64,000 bases of DNA from Gonapodya prolifera JEL478 (Eukaryota > Monoblepharomycota > Monoblepharidomycetes > Monoblepharidales > Gonapodyaceae), in assembly GCA_001574975.1 (NCBI GenBank), contig KQ965732.1, forward strand, positions 1,188,131 through 1,252,130. The letters are read 5' to 3'. This document shows, piece after piece, positions 22,177 to 33,610 of the stretch (positions are counted from its first letter, which is position 1; each line of letters starts with the position of its first letter). Below the pieces are notes generated by a model. The model was not told the origin of the DNA. It made no database searches and saw nothing but the letters and a program-made list of their open reading frames with translations. A program made the position numbers and the translations under genes.

Positions 22177-24130
22177 GGACCTGAGGAGCGGGGTGGGATT
22201 GGGACTTGGGACTTTGACGTGTGGTGACGTTGTCGTGGATGTGGGGGATGGACAGTTGGGTCTGACATCAGGATTGATTTGGAAAGTGCAATATTGTGTA
22301 TGTGCAATGGATTATATAGAGAACACAGAACAAAGTAACATAATTAATTATGATGAAATAACAAGCTTGATTGATACGTTGCGGTTTTAATGGGACCACC
22401 TGGTCAATTTGTGGTACTGCCATGTCATAGCTTGAAATCTTGTAATATTTTGTGCATTTTTTTTTAAGTACCCCAATCCAGAGAGATACTGCACACTGTT
22501 TGGGATGCGTACCCCAAGCCAAAGTTTTGTAATGTGATAACTTAACATTCATCTCCATAAAACTGAGTTTCCGGAAAATACAACATCAGGTTTGCAAACA
22601 AAAAGTTTGCTTAAATTCAGAAGTTGAACGTTACCTGGAATCAAAGGACTCAAACGTTTCAGGGCAAACCACCAGGATGTACAGGAATAATGCAACAATT
22701 TGTAGGCCTTCTTCAAAGCTATCTAAAGTGTGACCTAAAAAAAACTCACCTACCTGCCTACCTCCACATGGCATGAATGGCTAGAAGAGGGGGCAGTTTA
22801 TGTGTGTGTGGTGGTTTGCACTGATTGGAATGTTGGAATGTTGGCAACTTTGCACATCAACCATTACCCCATAAATTATGCACAGGGAAACCTGCTGCAC
22901 AAAATATGAAGTCATCATTGAGAAGATGCATGCCAGTGATTTTTGGCATGTGCTAAGCACACACAATGGCAAGATTAAGGCTGTCAAAGTTAGCGCCACT
23001 GCAGTGGCATTAACTTTCAAGCCTCCAAAAACCAGACACAAGGTTCTGGAGCCAAAACTACCACGCCCAACCTGCTTTAATAGATGAACTGACGGCATAA
23101 AGGTCCCAAACGTGGGTGTAGGTGGGTTTAGGTGGTGTATTGAAAATAATGGTGATTTACACTCCAGCAACCTGGAAGACACAGAAGCATTTCTTCAAAA
23201 GATCTCTCTTCTGTAATTACCATGCATGTTCATGAGGAGTAAGTCTTGTCAAAGGACCTGCACAATCACTGCACCCCTTGCTGTTCTCAGAGTTCCGCAA
23301 GGGGTCTGCAAGCAAGTGAAGTGAGTTAATTTGTCCTCCCCTGCAAATAACCTCTGAGTTGTGATTTAACATTGAATTTCTGGTTTGTTATTTGTACATT
23401 TTACAGACGCCCAAATTAGTGGTACGTTTTTGTATGAACGCGAAGGAGCTGCTTTACAATGAGAACAAGACGCTCTAAAATCCTGCTAGGGTCTACGCGC
23501 ATTGCCCTTTTGAGTCTTCTGCTCTTTCGCAGAAGCCAAAAGTTCGGGGAAAAGACTTGTTTCATTTCGTAGCTTTTGCTCTAACTCTGTAGTTCTTGAG
23601 CTAGAATGGGTGGGCGAAGTACAAGAATATGCAGATTATCTGCACGATTGCCAGTCTTTGAATTACACAGAATCTGTATTTTCGACGGGAGACCGTTCGA
23701 ACCTTTTACGGCTAAAGTGATTCATAGTGATTCATCCATGGTCACCCCATCCTGAGCAACAATTGACCCCCTGACTTTCCTTTCCACTTTCGCTCTTGTC
23801 TCTCCTCCCTACTTTTCTCCTTTTAAGGATTCAATTCCTGTTGTCGAACAAGGGACGGCCTTCTCGGCGCCACGGGTTTGTTGTACATGAACGTGCCGAC
23901 GGACGGACAGTTGACAACGCAAAATGGCCTGCAAATTGGACATTGGCGGGCATTCCGGCCCTCACATAGAAAGAATCGATACCAAACTTTATACCCTTCC
24001 TTGAAAGACATTTCGGAATGGACAGCTGTATACCTGTCATTGGTTGGATATACTTCACCTCACTGCTGCTGGATTCAGTGGATTCGAAAGTTGAGGAGTG
24101 AGGCGCGGCGATTGTCGTTCTGATTCGGGA
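22177..24130. other. AT-richer gene-free stretch containing an inverted repeat
   Basis: No coding frame is supported. Composition shifts towards A/T compared with the flanking genes. It contains short direct duplications (GGAATGTTGGAATGTTGG near 22827) and the inverted repeat described separately. It looks like an old non-coding insertion, possibly a small non-autonomous DNA element, but I cannot define its ends. Confidence 0.45.
22978..23024. repeat. Near-palindromic inverted repeat
   Basis: Core GCCACTGCAGTGGC (22995-23008) is a perfect 14-base palindrome. The arms extend outwards: AAAGTTA (22986-22992) pairs with TAACTTT (23011-23017), with only two mismatched pairs between, and after a small bulge AGGCT (22978-22982) pairs with AGCCT (23020-23024). 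The RNA or single strand could form a long hairpin with almost no loop. The setting is otherwise non-coding. Confidence 0.85.
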
Positions 24131-24249
24131 AACGTTCCCATGGTGAGCAGAACAAATGCTTGCTTCCGATTCTGTACGCTCTAACAAACTTCAAACGAAT
24201 GACGGGAATCAAACCAAGATTCTATCAGTCACAACTCACATCGTCGCTC

Positions 24250-25100
24250 ATTTTCCATCCAGTCTTTGCCATTGACCTGAAATCCACGGCTTTAAACAGT
24301 GACGACACTGAGTTCCGTCTGACGCTTCAACTGAAACGCTATCAACACCCACCTCACACCATCTATCGGCACCACCCTCCGTCTTCTCCACGTCGAATTT
24401 TTTACGACAGAAATTACGTCGAGAAAAAGATCGCCAAGCTGGATTCGGCTCTCGTCAGTCTTGATACCAACTCGCCGCCCTGTTTGCCCACTTGGACCTG
24501 GTTGCAGTGCTTGGCGCACAGACCACGAACTGTCTGACCTGCGCGGCATCGCGAGATACCGCACGGTCTGAGGCACGTAATGTTGGTCGATGCTGCGAGG
24601 GAGACACTTCACAAGGCCGAGGATGCTCTAGGGTCGTCAAGGAGCACGAAAAACGAAAAGGAGGTGGACACGCTGAAAGAGGGTTTGAGGCGCTGCGGTG
24701 GTATCGCGCGTGGATTGCGGAGTTTGAAGAGGTCGAGGTCGAGTTGTAGCGGATGTTTCGGGGACAAGATGCCGCTGGCCAGGCTAACAGGTTGTGGGAG
24801 TGCGGGCGCGGACTGAACACGAGGCACCATTGAGCGAGTGGCTCAAGCAAGAGAGCGACGAAAATCGTCTTGCAGTCGCGGCATGGGACGCGTTGTCGTC
24901 GAATTTGGAGGCGCCGTTGGTCACCGCGGAGGAGTTCCTTGCCGCAGGAGATGAGGCCCTCAGTAACTTCAAAGAGGCCTGTGGCGATCGTTGGGGAATG
25001 GATACGAGAGGGAGACCGCGGAATTTGCCTTGAAGGGACGAGTGCGGCGGCAGAGGCGCTTGGAGGGGTTGGCAGGTTGAACGGTGGGTGAAGGGGAGGC
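24250..25100 (+). pseudogene. Protein-like but frame-broken stretch, unrecognised
   Basis: Coherent amino-acid sequence appears in different frames one after another: NYVEKKIAKLDSALVSLDTN (24420-24470), a helical Ala/Glu/Arg-rich stretch at 24580-24740 (LVDAARETLHKAEDALG; in another frame WYRAWIAEFEEVEVEL), and EHEAPLSEWLKQESDENRLA to ALSNFKEACGDRWGMD (24810-25010). I found no set of GT-AG introns that joins them. A decayed host gene is the simplest reading; an intact gene with missed exons or assembly indels is the alternative. No family recognised. Confidence 0.3.
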
Positions 25101-25253
25101 TGTGACGGTGGTTATGGTTGACGAGCAATAGGAGGACCTCCTCCTTGGTTGAACATTTCACTTAATTGCGAGCCCGTAGTTCACAAGGAGCGAAGCGGAT
25201 TGTGAACGGAGGTGCGAAGCTAAAAGTTTGCGATCACGAAAATGTTTAGGGTT

Positions 25254-25649
25254 TCATGGTGGCCAGCCTGTCAGTGTGTCTGTCCTCCCCCCCCCCGCCC
25301 CGCGTTCCAAAACAAATTCTTCATCATCACCGACCTCCGATTCCTTCATATCAATCGAGTCTTTAGGGTCATAGGTGCCGCCCGGGGAATCAGCTCTGAA
25401 TTCGCTCTCTCGCGGGCGCGGGTTGTGGTCTTCGGGATTTTGGGAAACCAGGTCCAATCTGGGCACAGAAACCGATTCCACATGTTTGACAGGCATACTG
25501 GATGCCACGAGAACGGTCGGGAGCAGCTCGGACGTCGGAGGCGACCGGGGATGGGCCGCGGGGTGACCAGAATGGGAACGGGGACGGCACCACGCATTGT
25601 GAGCCTGAGAACGGGGAGAAGCCGCCGATGCGCCCAAGGCGAGCAGCAA
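25254..25649 (-). CDS. Hypothetical protein, low confidence
   Basis: A 131-codon frame whose C-terminal half (ESEFRADSPGG, DSIDMKESEVGDDEEF) has the acidic, polar look of a real disordered tail. The segment is GC-rich and open in several frames, so chance is a serious alternative. No domain or partner exon identified. The surrounding 25100-26252 contains nothing else I can support beyond the promoter expected for the gene at 26253. Confidence 0.2.
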   Translation of the reverse strand: MLLALGASAASPRSQAHNAWCRPRSHSGHPAAHPRSPPTSELLPTVLVASSMPVKHVESVSVPRLDLVSQNPEDHNPRPRESEFRADSPGGTYDPKDSIDMKESEVGDDEEFVLERGAGGGRTDTLTGWPP

Positions 25650-26252
25650 GTGTCCCGTTTGGAAATGTTTGCTGGTGCACGGGCAGGTTTACATGGCTTG
25701 CGACCAGCAGCCCGACCCAGCGAGGAGCGAGTAGCGCGCCATTGGAGATCCAAAAAACCTACGCTTTCCCTCGAGAACTCTGGAGCCAAATCAAAGCGAG
25801 AAACTGTCGCCTCGGAAGTCGGAGAACACAATGCATTCCACTCTCCCCGAGATTCACTCAAGCAGACGAAGGGAAGGAGAGGCCGGGGATCAAGGCGGAT
25901 GCGGGTCTGATGGGAACTCTGGTGAGCTTTTCCGCTTCTCGAGATACTTGAGTTGCATCCCTTTTGCCTGCGCCTGTGCGTGGGGATGGGCGGCTGCTGC
26001 TTGACTAGACCGGCAGTACCAGCCGGCCTACTCTCAGTTTATTGAATGGTTTTCCTTCAAGTGTAGACGTATAGATTTTTCACCAAACTTTAAGATAATG
26101 TAGATAGTGCACGCTAATAATTTAGATATCAGATACTCCTGCCACGCCAAGTTTAGCTGACCACAGCCACAGCACCAGAACACCCGCACCGCCGCTTGCT
26201 TCTCCCCTCTCTCTGATTTACGAACTACGTGGACAGGATCGACTGCTGGTCC

Positions 26253-28500
26253 ATGGCTGCTGAAGACGAAAAGCTCTCATCTGAACAGCTGCTGGAGCGG
26301 CAGGTCGATGCGACCACCCTTTGTGTTCAACTCCTCGCCGAGGTTCTCGGGGCTTCGAATCATTCCAAAGGAATCGAGCTGAGAGCTCGTCTACTCGAGA
26401 GAGCTCCTGCTTCATTGATTCATAACGAAGGAGAGTGTGTTGGAGCGGACAAAGAGGACGTGTGAGTGAACGTCGTTGAAAGCAACTTCGTTTTCTTGGA
26501 TGGGTGCACTAACAAGGAGCGTCTTACTGCTCCCCCTTTTCAGGCGGCTACTTCTCGCCCTTATCAACGCGGGTAACCTTTATGGTCCCACAGACCGACA
26601 TACATCTCGATACGCCCAAACATTCTTGCCAGTCAGATCGATTGGGCAGCGCAAGAGAACAGCGTACTAGCAAATGGGGATTGTATGGCGACGGGTGAAG
26701 ACTACGCTTCCAAGCTCTCCAGCCTTCGTCCGAGTCTGTGAAATCTTGGGAAAAGTCGTTTATAATGCCGATGTCTTCCATGACATCGCGGGAAGTGCTG
26801 GAGCATTCAGTACTCCTGACGAGATGAAAAAGTATTTCGTAAAAGCTATGGCGAAGGGACCTGCGACCGACTACTTCGGTGAGTGGAAGCGTCCTCCTCA
26901 ATTACATCTTCACTGATTTCTTGTTTCAATAGCCAAGTACGAAGTTTGTCCGCCTTTTCTTCCATTCCTTCTGGTGAGGGAACACTTCCTGGCCAATGTA
27001 AAACAGAAGCTTCGCATTGATTTTGATACGATGATGGTAAGGTGTCCACTTGTGGTTTCTGTTTTCAATCACATGTCACGACGATTGCCTGCTGAATAGA
27101 CGATCAAGTTTGGAGTCTTGCCGGAGCAAATGGGTGCTCATGTCAGTCATTGTGCTTTCATGGTTCATTCTGTACTTCTGAGACTTATCGTACATCAGAT
27201 CAAAACGCTCACTGGATTTCTTCGAAACAATCCAAGCTTTGACCCATCTGAATTTCCAGCCAGAGACTCACAATACATCAAGGTTGACAAGGTGTTCTTG
27301 CACCTAATTGGACCTCTACGACAGATCTTTCAAATTTATATGTTGTACGATGAAGGTGATCGCTATCGCTACTTCAGGTGTCAAGTTGGGCAAGATGTGC
27401 TACGCCGCCAAGATGAAATCGATGAGGGGGAGTGGATAGATATCCCTGACTTCAACGAATGGAATGCCGCTTTTTTCACCGATTTGCACGGAGTGAATGC
27501 TGGGGGACACGCTGAGGTATGTCTTACGGAACCAAATGGCTAAAATTCTGTGTTGATGTGTTCCAATTTCTGCCCGTTAACCTTAGTTCCAAATCATACC
27601 GGTGCGTGAATCATTGCTTGTCAGTCATCTTAGTTTCTCAGTGTTTCTATCAGCTTTTACGGGGGATTATACAAAATCCTCCAAGCACAGAACAAGAGTG
27701 TTTACACATGCACGAGCGTTTTGAAAAGGAATTACTTCGAAACTCTGACAATCGGCTGGAAGCAGTCAACAACATTCGCGAGTTCTACAACATCCCTGTC
27801 TACCAACAATGCATAGACAGGCTTGAGACAGGCTTTCGCCGATTCCGCAACGCTCTGAACCTGGAAGGACTCGTTGAAGGTATGTAGCTTCGATTGCGAC
27901 ACTTCCACACTTTAAAGTCACAGGCATAAATTGTCGAACTCCCCCAGCTGCTGCCAGAGCCCGTGGCGCAAAAATTTCAGATGGTGACATGTCCTATCAA
28001 CACTACCAACATAACTGAGCTTAAGCATTTATTTTTAGACATTGTAGCGCCTGACGATTGGACAATTGCTCGCGAGTTCCCTGAGATCCAGGATCTCTTG
28101 GAGGGTGAATTCACAGAAGTACGTACCGATGTGATACTGGAGAAACTTGCTTTGCTAATCAAGAAATGTCAGTTTGTCCGTGAATTTTATGAAACAGGTC
28201 TTGTCGCCTCGGACACTCCACTGGAGAACGAAATGGACGATGCTATTTTCAGACTCCTGAAAGTTCACGCCCAACTTGAACAGTTTGCGAAAGTCCCAGA
28301 GAATCTCCAAGCGGCCGTGCGCTGTTTTCGATACCGATCGCTTCAAAGGATGGTTTACAACTTGAAAAAGGCTGATGACGCCTTCAAAGCAAAGTACAAG
28401 TTGAAGCAGACCTTCCGGAGTGCGTATTGGTGCCCTTCAATAATGACCATTGTTTCATCGTTGTTCTCTATTTCATACAGTTGTGAAAGCAGGTCGTTGA
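26253..28500 (+). CDS. Unrecognised multi-exon, mostly helical protein
   Basis: A well-formed gene I cannot name. From ATG 26253 (MAAEDEKLSSEQLLE) exon 1 ends at a GTGAGT donor at 26462; exon 2 starts at 26544 (RLLLALINA). Further exons read FVRVCEILGKVVYNADVFHD, PPFLPFLLVREHFLANVKQK, TIKFGVLPEQMGAHV, IKTLTGFLRNNPSFDPSEF, VDKVFLHLIGPLRQIFQIYM, LLRGIIQNPPSTEQECLHMH and DDIVAPDDWTIAREF, ending near 28500 after KLKQTF. Where I tested phases, introns of about 50-80 bases close correctly. One hides a stop by joining GAT-G to AC-ATT at about 27985-28040. The product is roughly 500 residues, predicted mainly alpha-helical, with no signal peptide or membrane segment and no catalytic motif I know. Probably soluble. 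Confidence 0.75.
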
Positions 28501-31500
28501 ACTCGCACCATCATTGCAGCATGAACGAACGAAATCTGTCAAAATAATGATTTCACAAGCATCCTTTGCATCTTTTTTCTACACACACGAGTGAAATCCT
28601 TTTTGAATACATTTGATGGAACAGTTGGCACTGCATTTGAATTGCAAACCATGAAGTCAGTTTAGTTCGATGTTCAGTTCGATCACCCAATTAGTTCGAT
28701 CAACCAATTGTGCACACAATTCGTCCCCGAACTCCCCGGCATCACGGATCACCCCTTGCGTGGTTGGAGGACAGGAGAGAATAGGCAGGCGACGATGGCC
28801 CTGTACTAGCTCCACGAGGACGTCAAGGACTTGAGCTGATTCCATTCGTTGGGGAGAGGAAAGCTGGCATCCACGGATTGATGAAGAGGAAGGCTCAATC
28901 AACTTAAAGATGTCACTTGCCTTAAGTCTTGACTTGTCGTCGTGTCTGGGGAAGCCTGTCTCGTGTGATTGTTACAAATCACTTTGAAGACTCACATCCC
29001 CTCTTTAGGTGTCGGATGGGAACCAAACCCCGCAGGCCCTATCGACCTTTAGTGCGCCCCCACCACGGAGAGGGTTCGCTGCGTCCGAAAGTCCGCCCGT
29101 AGTGTCGTCTCTCGTTGCGCGGCGTTAGCAGTCGGTCATATTCCCCCCGATTTGCATGACTTGCGCGCGCAGTCCCACGTGCGCTCACCTACCTGTCCGT
29201 CCGGTAGGGGTCTTTGGGGATGCAAGGTCGAACGCGATGGCTCCGCTTTTGGGCGCCCACCTGTGTCGGGGAGGAAGTGTCCGTGAGGTGTCCAAGTTTG
29301 GTGCAGGGGAGGATTAAGAGGGGGCTATCCACGCCCCACTGGCATGGGTTTGGGGGAGGAATGGCGGATGATAAGAGCACGTTTGTGCCTACGTATGCGA
29401 ATCCAATCAATACCTGGGGGGGAGGGGGGGAGGGTGTTCAGGGGTGGTGGTGTTTTGGTAAAGGTAAGGAGTATTGCGGAAGGCCAATTAGCGATGTCAA
29501 AAGAGGCGGCGTGCTGGGCAACTGGATGGTCAAGGCTGGAGTCCGAGACTTCTGAATTGTCGACTCAAAAACGAGGAGTATCGACTCAATACCTAGGAGT
29601 AGGAAGTGAAGTCCAGGACTCATAGAGCGTTGCCTTGTTCCGATCCCTCATCTATTTCCTCTTTTTTTTCGCCCACTCCTCAAACAGCACCATCCGCCCG
29701 CCGAGGTATCCTCCCCGTACACATTCTGTCTGTCCTCTGTTGCCGTCGTAGTTGCCAAACACACCTTGTCTTGCGTGGACACTTTTCAAGGCAAGGGAAT
29801 GGATTTGGTGGATATCTATTTCTGGTGAGTTGGTGCTTAGGGGTTGCATGTGTCGATGTTTTTGTGGACTTGGTCTCATCCCTATCCCCTCCGGTACCTT
29901 CAACCCGCCCCGACGCATACCACTAGTCTCCACATACTCCGACCTCGGCTTCATCTCATTCGGCGCCCGTAGTCAGATCTTTATCTCCTCTTCGTCGTTG
30001 CGCTCGTCATCCTCGCTGCTAACTCCATCCAAGCCCTGGCTGAGACCCGACTCGAATCTCGTCAAGATCAAGGACGCTTTGGGCGCGCTTGTTGCTGCAA
30101 CGACTGTGAGGAGGGGTGCGAGGCTGTTGAGGTAAACGAGATTGGTGGTGCTGTTCATTGGTTTTTGTACTCACATTTCCGGTTCCCGTACGCTCGATCA
30201 CCCCACCCCTTCAACCTGCAAATCCATCCCCTTCCTAGTACGCAACAGTACGGTTTCTCGTTCCCGCAGACTGCCCTGGCGGGGCGTGGTTCGACGGACC
30301 CCTAACTGGTTATAGCCAGGTACAGCGGATACGTGACGTTTGCAAACGTCATGGGTTCCATTTTGCACACGTACTCCTGCTCTATTTCATAGGTTCTGAC
30401 TCTAATATCATTTCCTCCTCCCCCAATCCACACCCACCATGTTAACCACTGTACTACAACTCAGTTGACCCCACGCAAGTCCCCAGCAACATCACTGTCA
30501 CCTTCACGGTTGTTGCCATCCTGTCGACCACCCTAAATGCCACTGGACTGGCTACTTGCTGTTCTCTTGGGGAGGGGGGGACAGGGGGAAAATTGAGGCT
30601 CACACGAGGACGGCCAAGGCCGATCGGAGGCGAGTTGCCCCCCCGCGTGGCGGCAGTTATAGATTGTGTGTCTCCTGGCTTTTGGCTAGTAACGGAGGCA
30701 ACGCAACGTGACGCACTGCAGGAGCTGGCTCCTTCTGAAATTCACATAAAACAACCTCTTCTTCATTTCAAATTATGAAAGAACGTCTTGTATTTATTAT
30801 AGATAAAAATTACAAGTAAAATTTCAATGACTCAATTAGTTTGATTGCGCTCAAACATGACAAAACACGAAAACTTCGCATTGTGGCACTCCCCTCGTAC
30901 CCCGAACATGATGTACCCTGCCAAGTACACGAGGAGGGAGAAGAGAGTGCGCCAGATGAGATGGGAGGGAGGGAAACGGGGAATGGAGGGCGCGGTTACC
31001 AGACTCCCGCGACGCGGGCGAGCGAAGGAGGTTGCAGCGGAATTCTGGGAGTTGCGAGTGGAAGATCTCCGTGGATGTGGCAGTATACGCAGTGATCCGT
31101 GAGTACAGACATAAGACAACGGCTCCCGGTGTGGTCGTCTGCAGCGCCAATCATGGAGGTGGGGCTGCTGTCCTCCTAACGCCGCCCGCATTGCGTCGAG
31201 TCAGGCGCAGAGTGCGAACGGGGCAGACGCACTCAAAGCGCGGGCGATACGAGCTGAACACGGGGGACATCCACGAAGTCCAATACGCTCGTTCCATAAG
31301 CCATTTCCGAACCTGCCATTTGGAGTGCAGTGCCCCAAAACAACGAAGGCAAAACGTAAAACTAGGAGTATGAGTGAGCATCTTGTATGCGGTGATGATT
31401 CGCTCACCGAATGGAATCTTTCGCTTCTACTCTCCAGTTCGACTTACTTCCAAAATCCCTGTCAAATGTTGTCACCCGCGACATCTTTTTGATTTGATTA

Positions 31501-31709
31501 AAAGAGAATGATACACTACTATGCTTCGTGATATGCAATGGTTAATAGTATCGATATGATTGTCAACAAGAAAAATGTACGCGACCAACGTGCAATCCCC
31601 TCCTAAAAGCTCCATGGTAGTGTTTCGCTCTCCCGAAATCGCCAATAACGACCATCTCCTTGCCCCCCCGCAGCCCTCATTTCATTTGGAACACCGCTTG
31701 CAAAGCCCC
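28501..31709. other. 3.2 kb with no supported gene; scattered protein-like fragments
   Basis: Several short frames have protein-like parts but no closed chain: EVSKFGAG followed by MADDKSTFVPTYANPI near 29280-29410 (+); a piece ending DTFQGKGMDLVDIYFW (29760-29822, +) and then a hydrophobic stretch LLFVVALVILAANSIQALAE (29990-30045, +); and on the minus strand near 30835-30965 a short membrane-like end, HLIWRTLFSLLVYLAGYIMF. One or two small lineage-specific genes may be present, or relics. No RNA gene or repeat family recognised. Confidence 0.35.
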
Positions 31710-33610
31710 TCAAGTCCCGTCCTGCCTCGAAAAATTTCTCGCCCTTCCAGAGCCAAGACCTTGGGCGTTCCCTTGGATCCACTCTGAGGACTTTCGGAGG
31801 AAATTTCCGAGGACTACAGGTTGTGTCAAAGAATATGTAGAAATACGAGAGATGAAGCTCAGAACTTGAACATAATTCAACAGATGACTCACAGCCCGTG
31901 GGTTTGTATTTGAAATCGAAGTTGTTCAAGTCCGCTTTCGTTAGACGATGCTGAACACGTCGATCAAGATCGGGATCTGAGTATTCAGAGCGTCATCGAT
32001 AACGTGCAAAGCACATGCAAATTGGCGAGATTCTCACCTGCGGCGGTCGCATTCATCCGTGCCTCCATGATCGGGTACAAGTTATCATTCTGTGGCACCA
32101 ACGATTTGTACATGTTCACCCCAAGAACCCATATGTCCACGCTCTCTGAATTCTCCAGAAAACGATCTTGCTCTTGTCCAAACACGAGAAGAGGGGGGCG
32201 ATATTGATGTCTTGGCAGCGCGACGAGGTTTTTAGGACCACATAGGAGTTGTGCCGAGCTGAAATCAAACATCTGGAGATAGTAAACAGTGAGTGTGGGA
32301 ACGTAAGAAGTGTCGATGTTCGCTGAAGGCTCACTTTAATCGGTTGCCTTTCGTTCCTGGAAACATATTGGTTCTCCAATGTTGGATCACCGTTGGTGAC
32401 TCCACGATCATGGAGCGCGATCACGCAGCTGCCCATTGCAAAGCAAGTGTTGATCCTTGCTGCGCGCGTGTTGCCTATGGTTCCATTCTCAAGACACTCG
32501 GCGAGAGTCCCGTATCCATCAGCCCGCAGGTTCTCCAGAACGAGAAGAGATCGTCGACGTGGATAACCCTCCATGACCGAGATCGAGTCCAGGACCTCGT
32601 AGTATCCATACATTTGCACGAAAAAGTCTGAAGCGCCGTCAAGCTTTGCAAGTACCTGTGCCTCGCGGAGAATCGAAACTTCGCCAGGCTGTGCAAACAT
32701 CAAAGGAATGGTGTCCCGTTCGCTTGTCGTTTCCGCAGTGGGAGTTGCCCCACATCGTGGGTTCACCACCTCGAGCACTTCCGCGAACACTTCTTGGTCA
32801 AATGGCAAATACATAAATGCGCTCTTGTTCACTTGACCAGGGAAAGATGGTTCGGGTCGGGTGAATTTGCTGAAGCGAAGAACCGCCTTACAATAGTGGT
32901 GATGGGAGTGCCGTGAAATGGTGTGCTCGCAATTCACAAACTGGGTGTCGCATCAAGCTCACCTCACGCTCTTGTCCATCTGCAAACTTAACACGCGCAG
33001 CCCACGCCAAATTGTAGCCACCCTCGCCGAGAGCATCTTCAACTTCAACAACTCCTTGTACGAGTTGTGGCGGTAAAACATGTCTGGCCTTCAGAAGCAG
33101 GCCCGATTTCAAATGAACTAGCCGAGTATCATCATAGAGATCCCCGGCAATATTTGCTTCAGTTCCAACCACAGATTCTTGGAAGAGCGTCAGACGCCTT
33201 TCCATCCCCTTTGTGCGCAGCTCCATTTTCAAATCCGTCAGGAGCAACTCGGGGCCTCGAAAGAGGAAGTTACAATGTCGCTCAGGTGAAAATAGCATGT
33301 ATTGAAGCTCGATCGCTGCTTACCAGAAGCGTATCGCTCTCCGTAATGAACGCCGGCCGCCGCACAAAGGTCCAAGAGCGAAAAGACATTTACTGAGGAG
33401 TACGAGGAGGCAAATAACCACATCGACAAAGATGCAAGCTGTTCGATGAGTGTGAGCCAAGTTCCAAAACAACGTACTGGAGTCGTAGATCGCATCAGAC
33501 TGTTCGCCCACTGAATCCACCCCGCCGTCCAGCAATTCGTCCAACTCCTGGGCGCAACTAAGAAGCGGGCGGTGGAACGGGGAGGAGCTTGCGTATCGTT
33601 TCACGGGCAT
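31710..33610 (-). CDS. Divergent protein-kinase-like protein
   Basis: Starts MPVKRYASSSPF at 33610. The first intron (33477 down to about 33395) joins DAIYDS to INVFSLLDLCAAAGVHYGE; the second joins YAS to GPELLLTDLKMEL. A glycine-rich loop-like stretch, LGEGGYNLAWAARVKF, is followed by YLPFDQEVFAEVL and SILREAQVLAKLDGASDFF. The probable catalytic loop is ALHDRGVTNGDPTLENQYV, keeping G-D-x-x-x-x-N instead of HRD, and the Mg-binding motif is FDFSSAQ instead of DFG. Next come SVDIWVLGVNMYKSLV (like the DxWxxG helix) and a basic tail ending GSGRARNFSRQDGT. It fits fungal atypical or FunK-type kinases in outline, but could be a pseudokinase. About 5 introns, all closing in phase. Confidence 0.7.
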
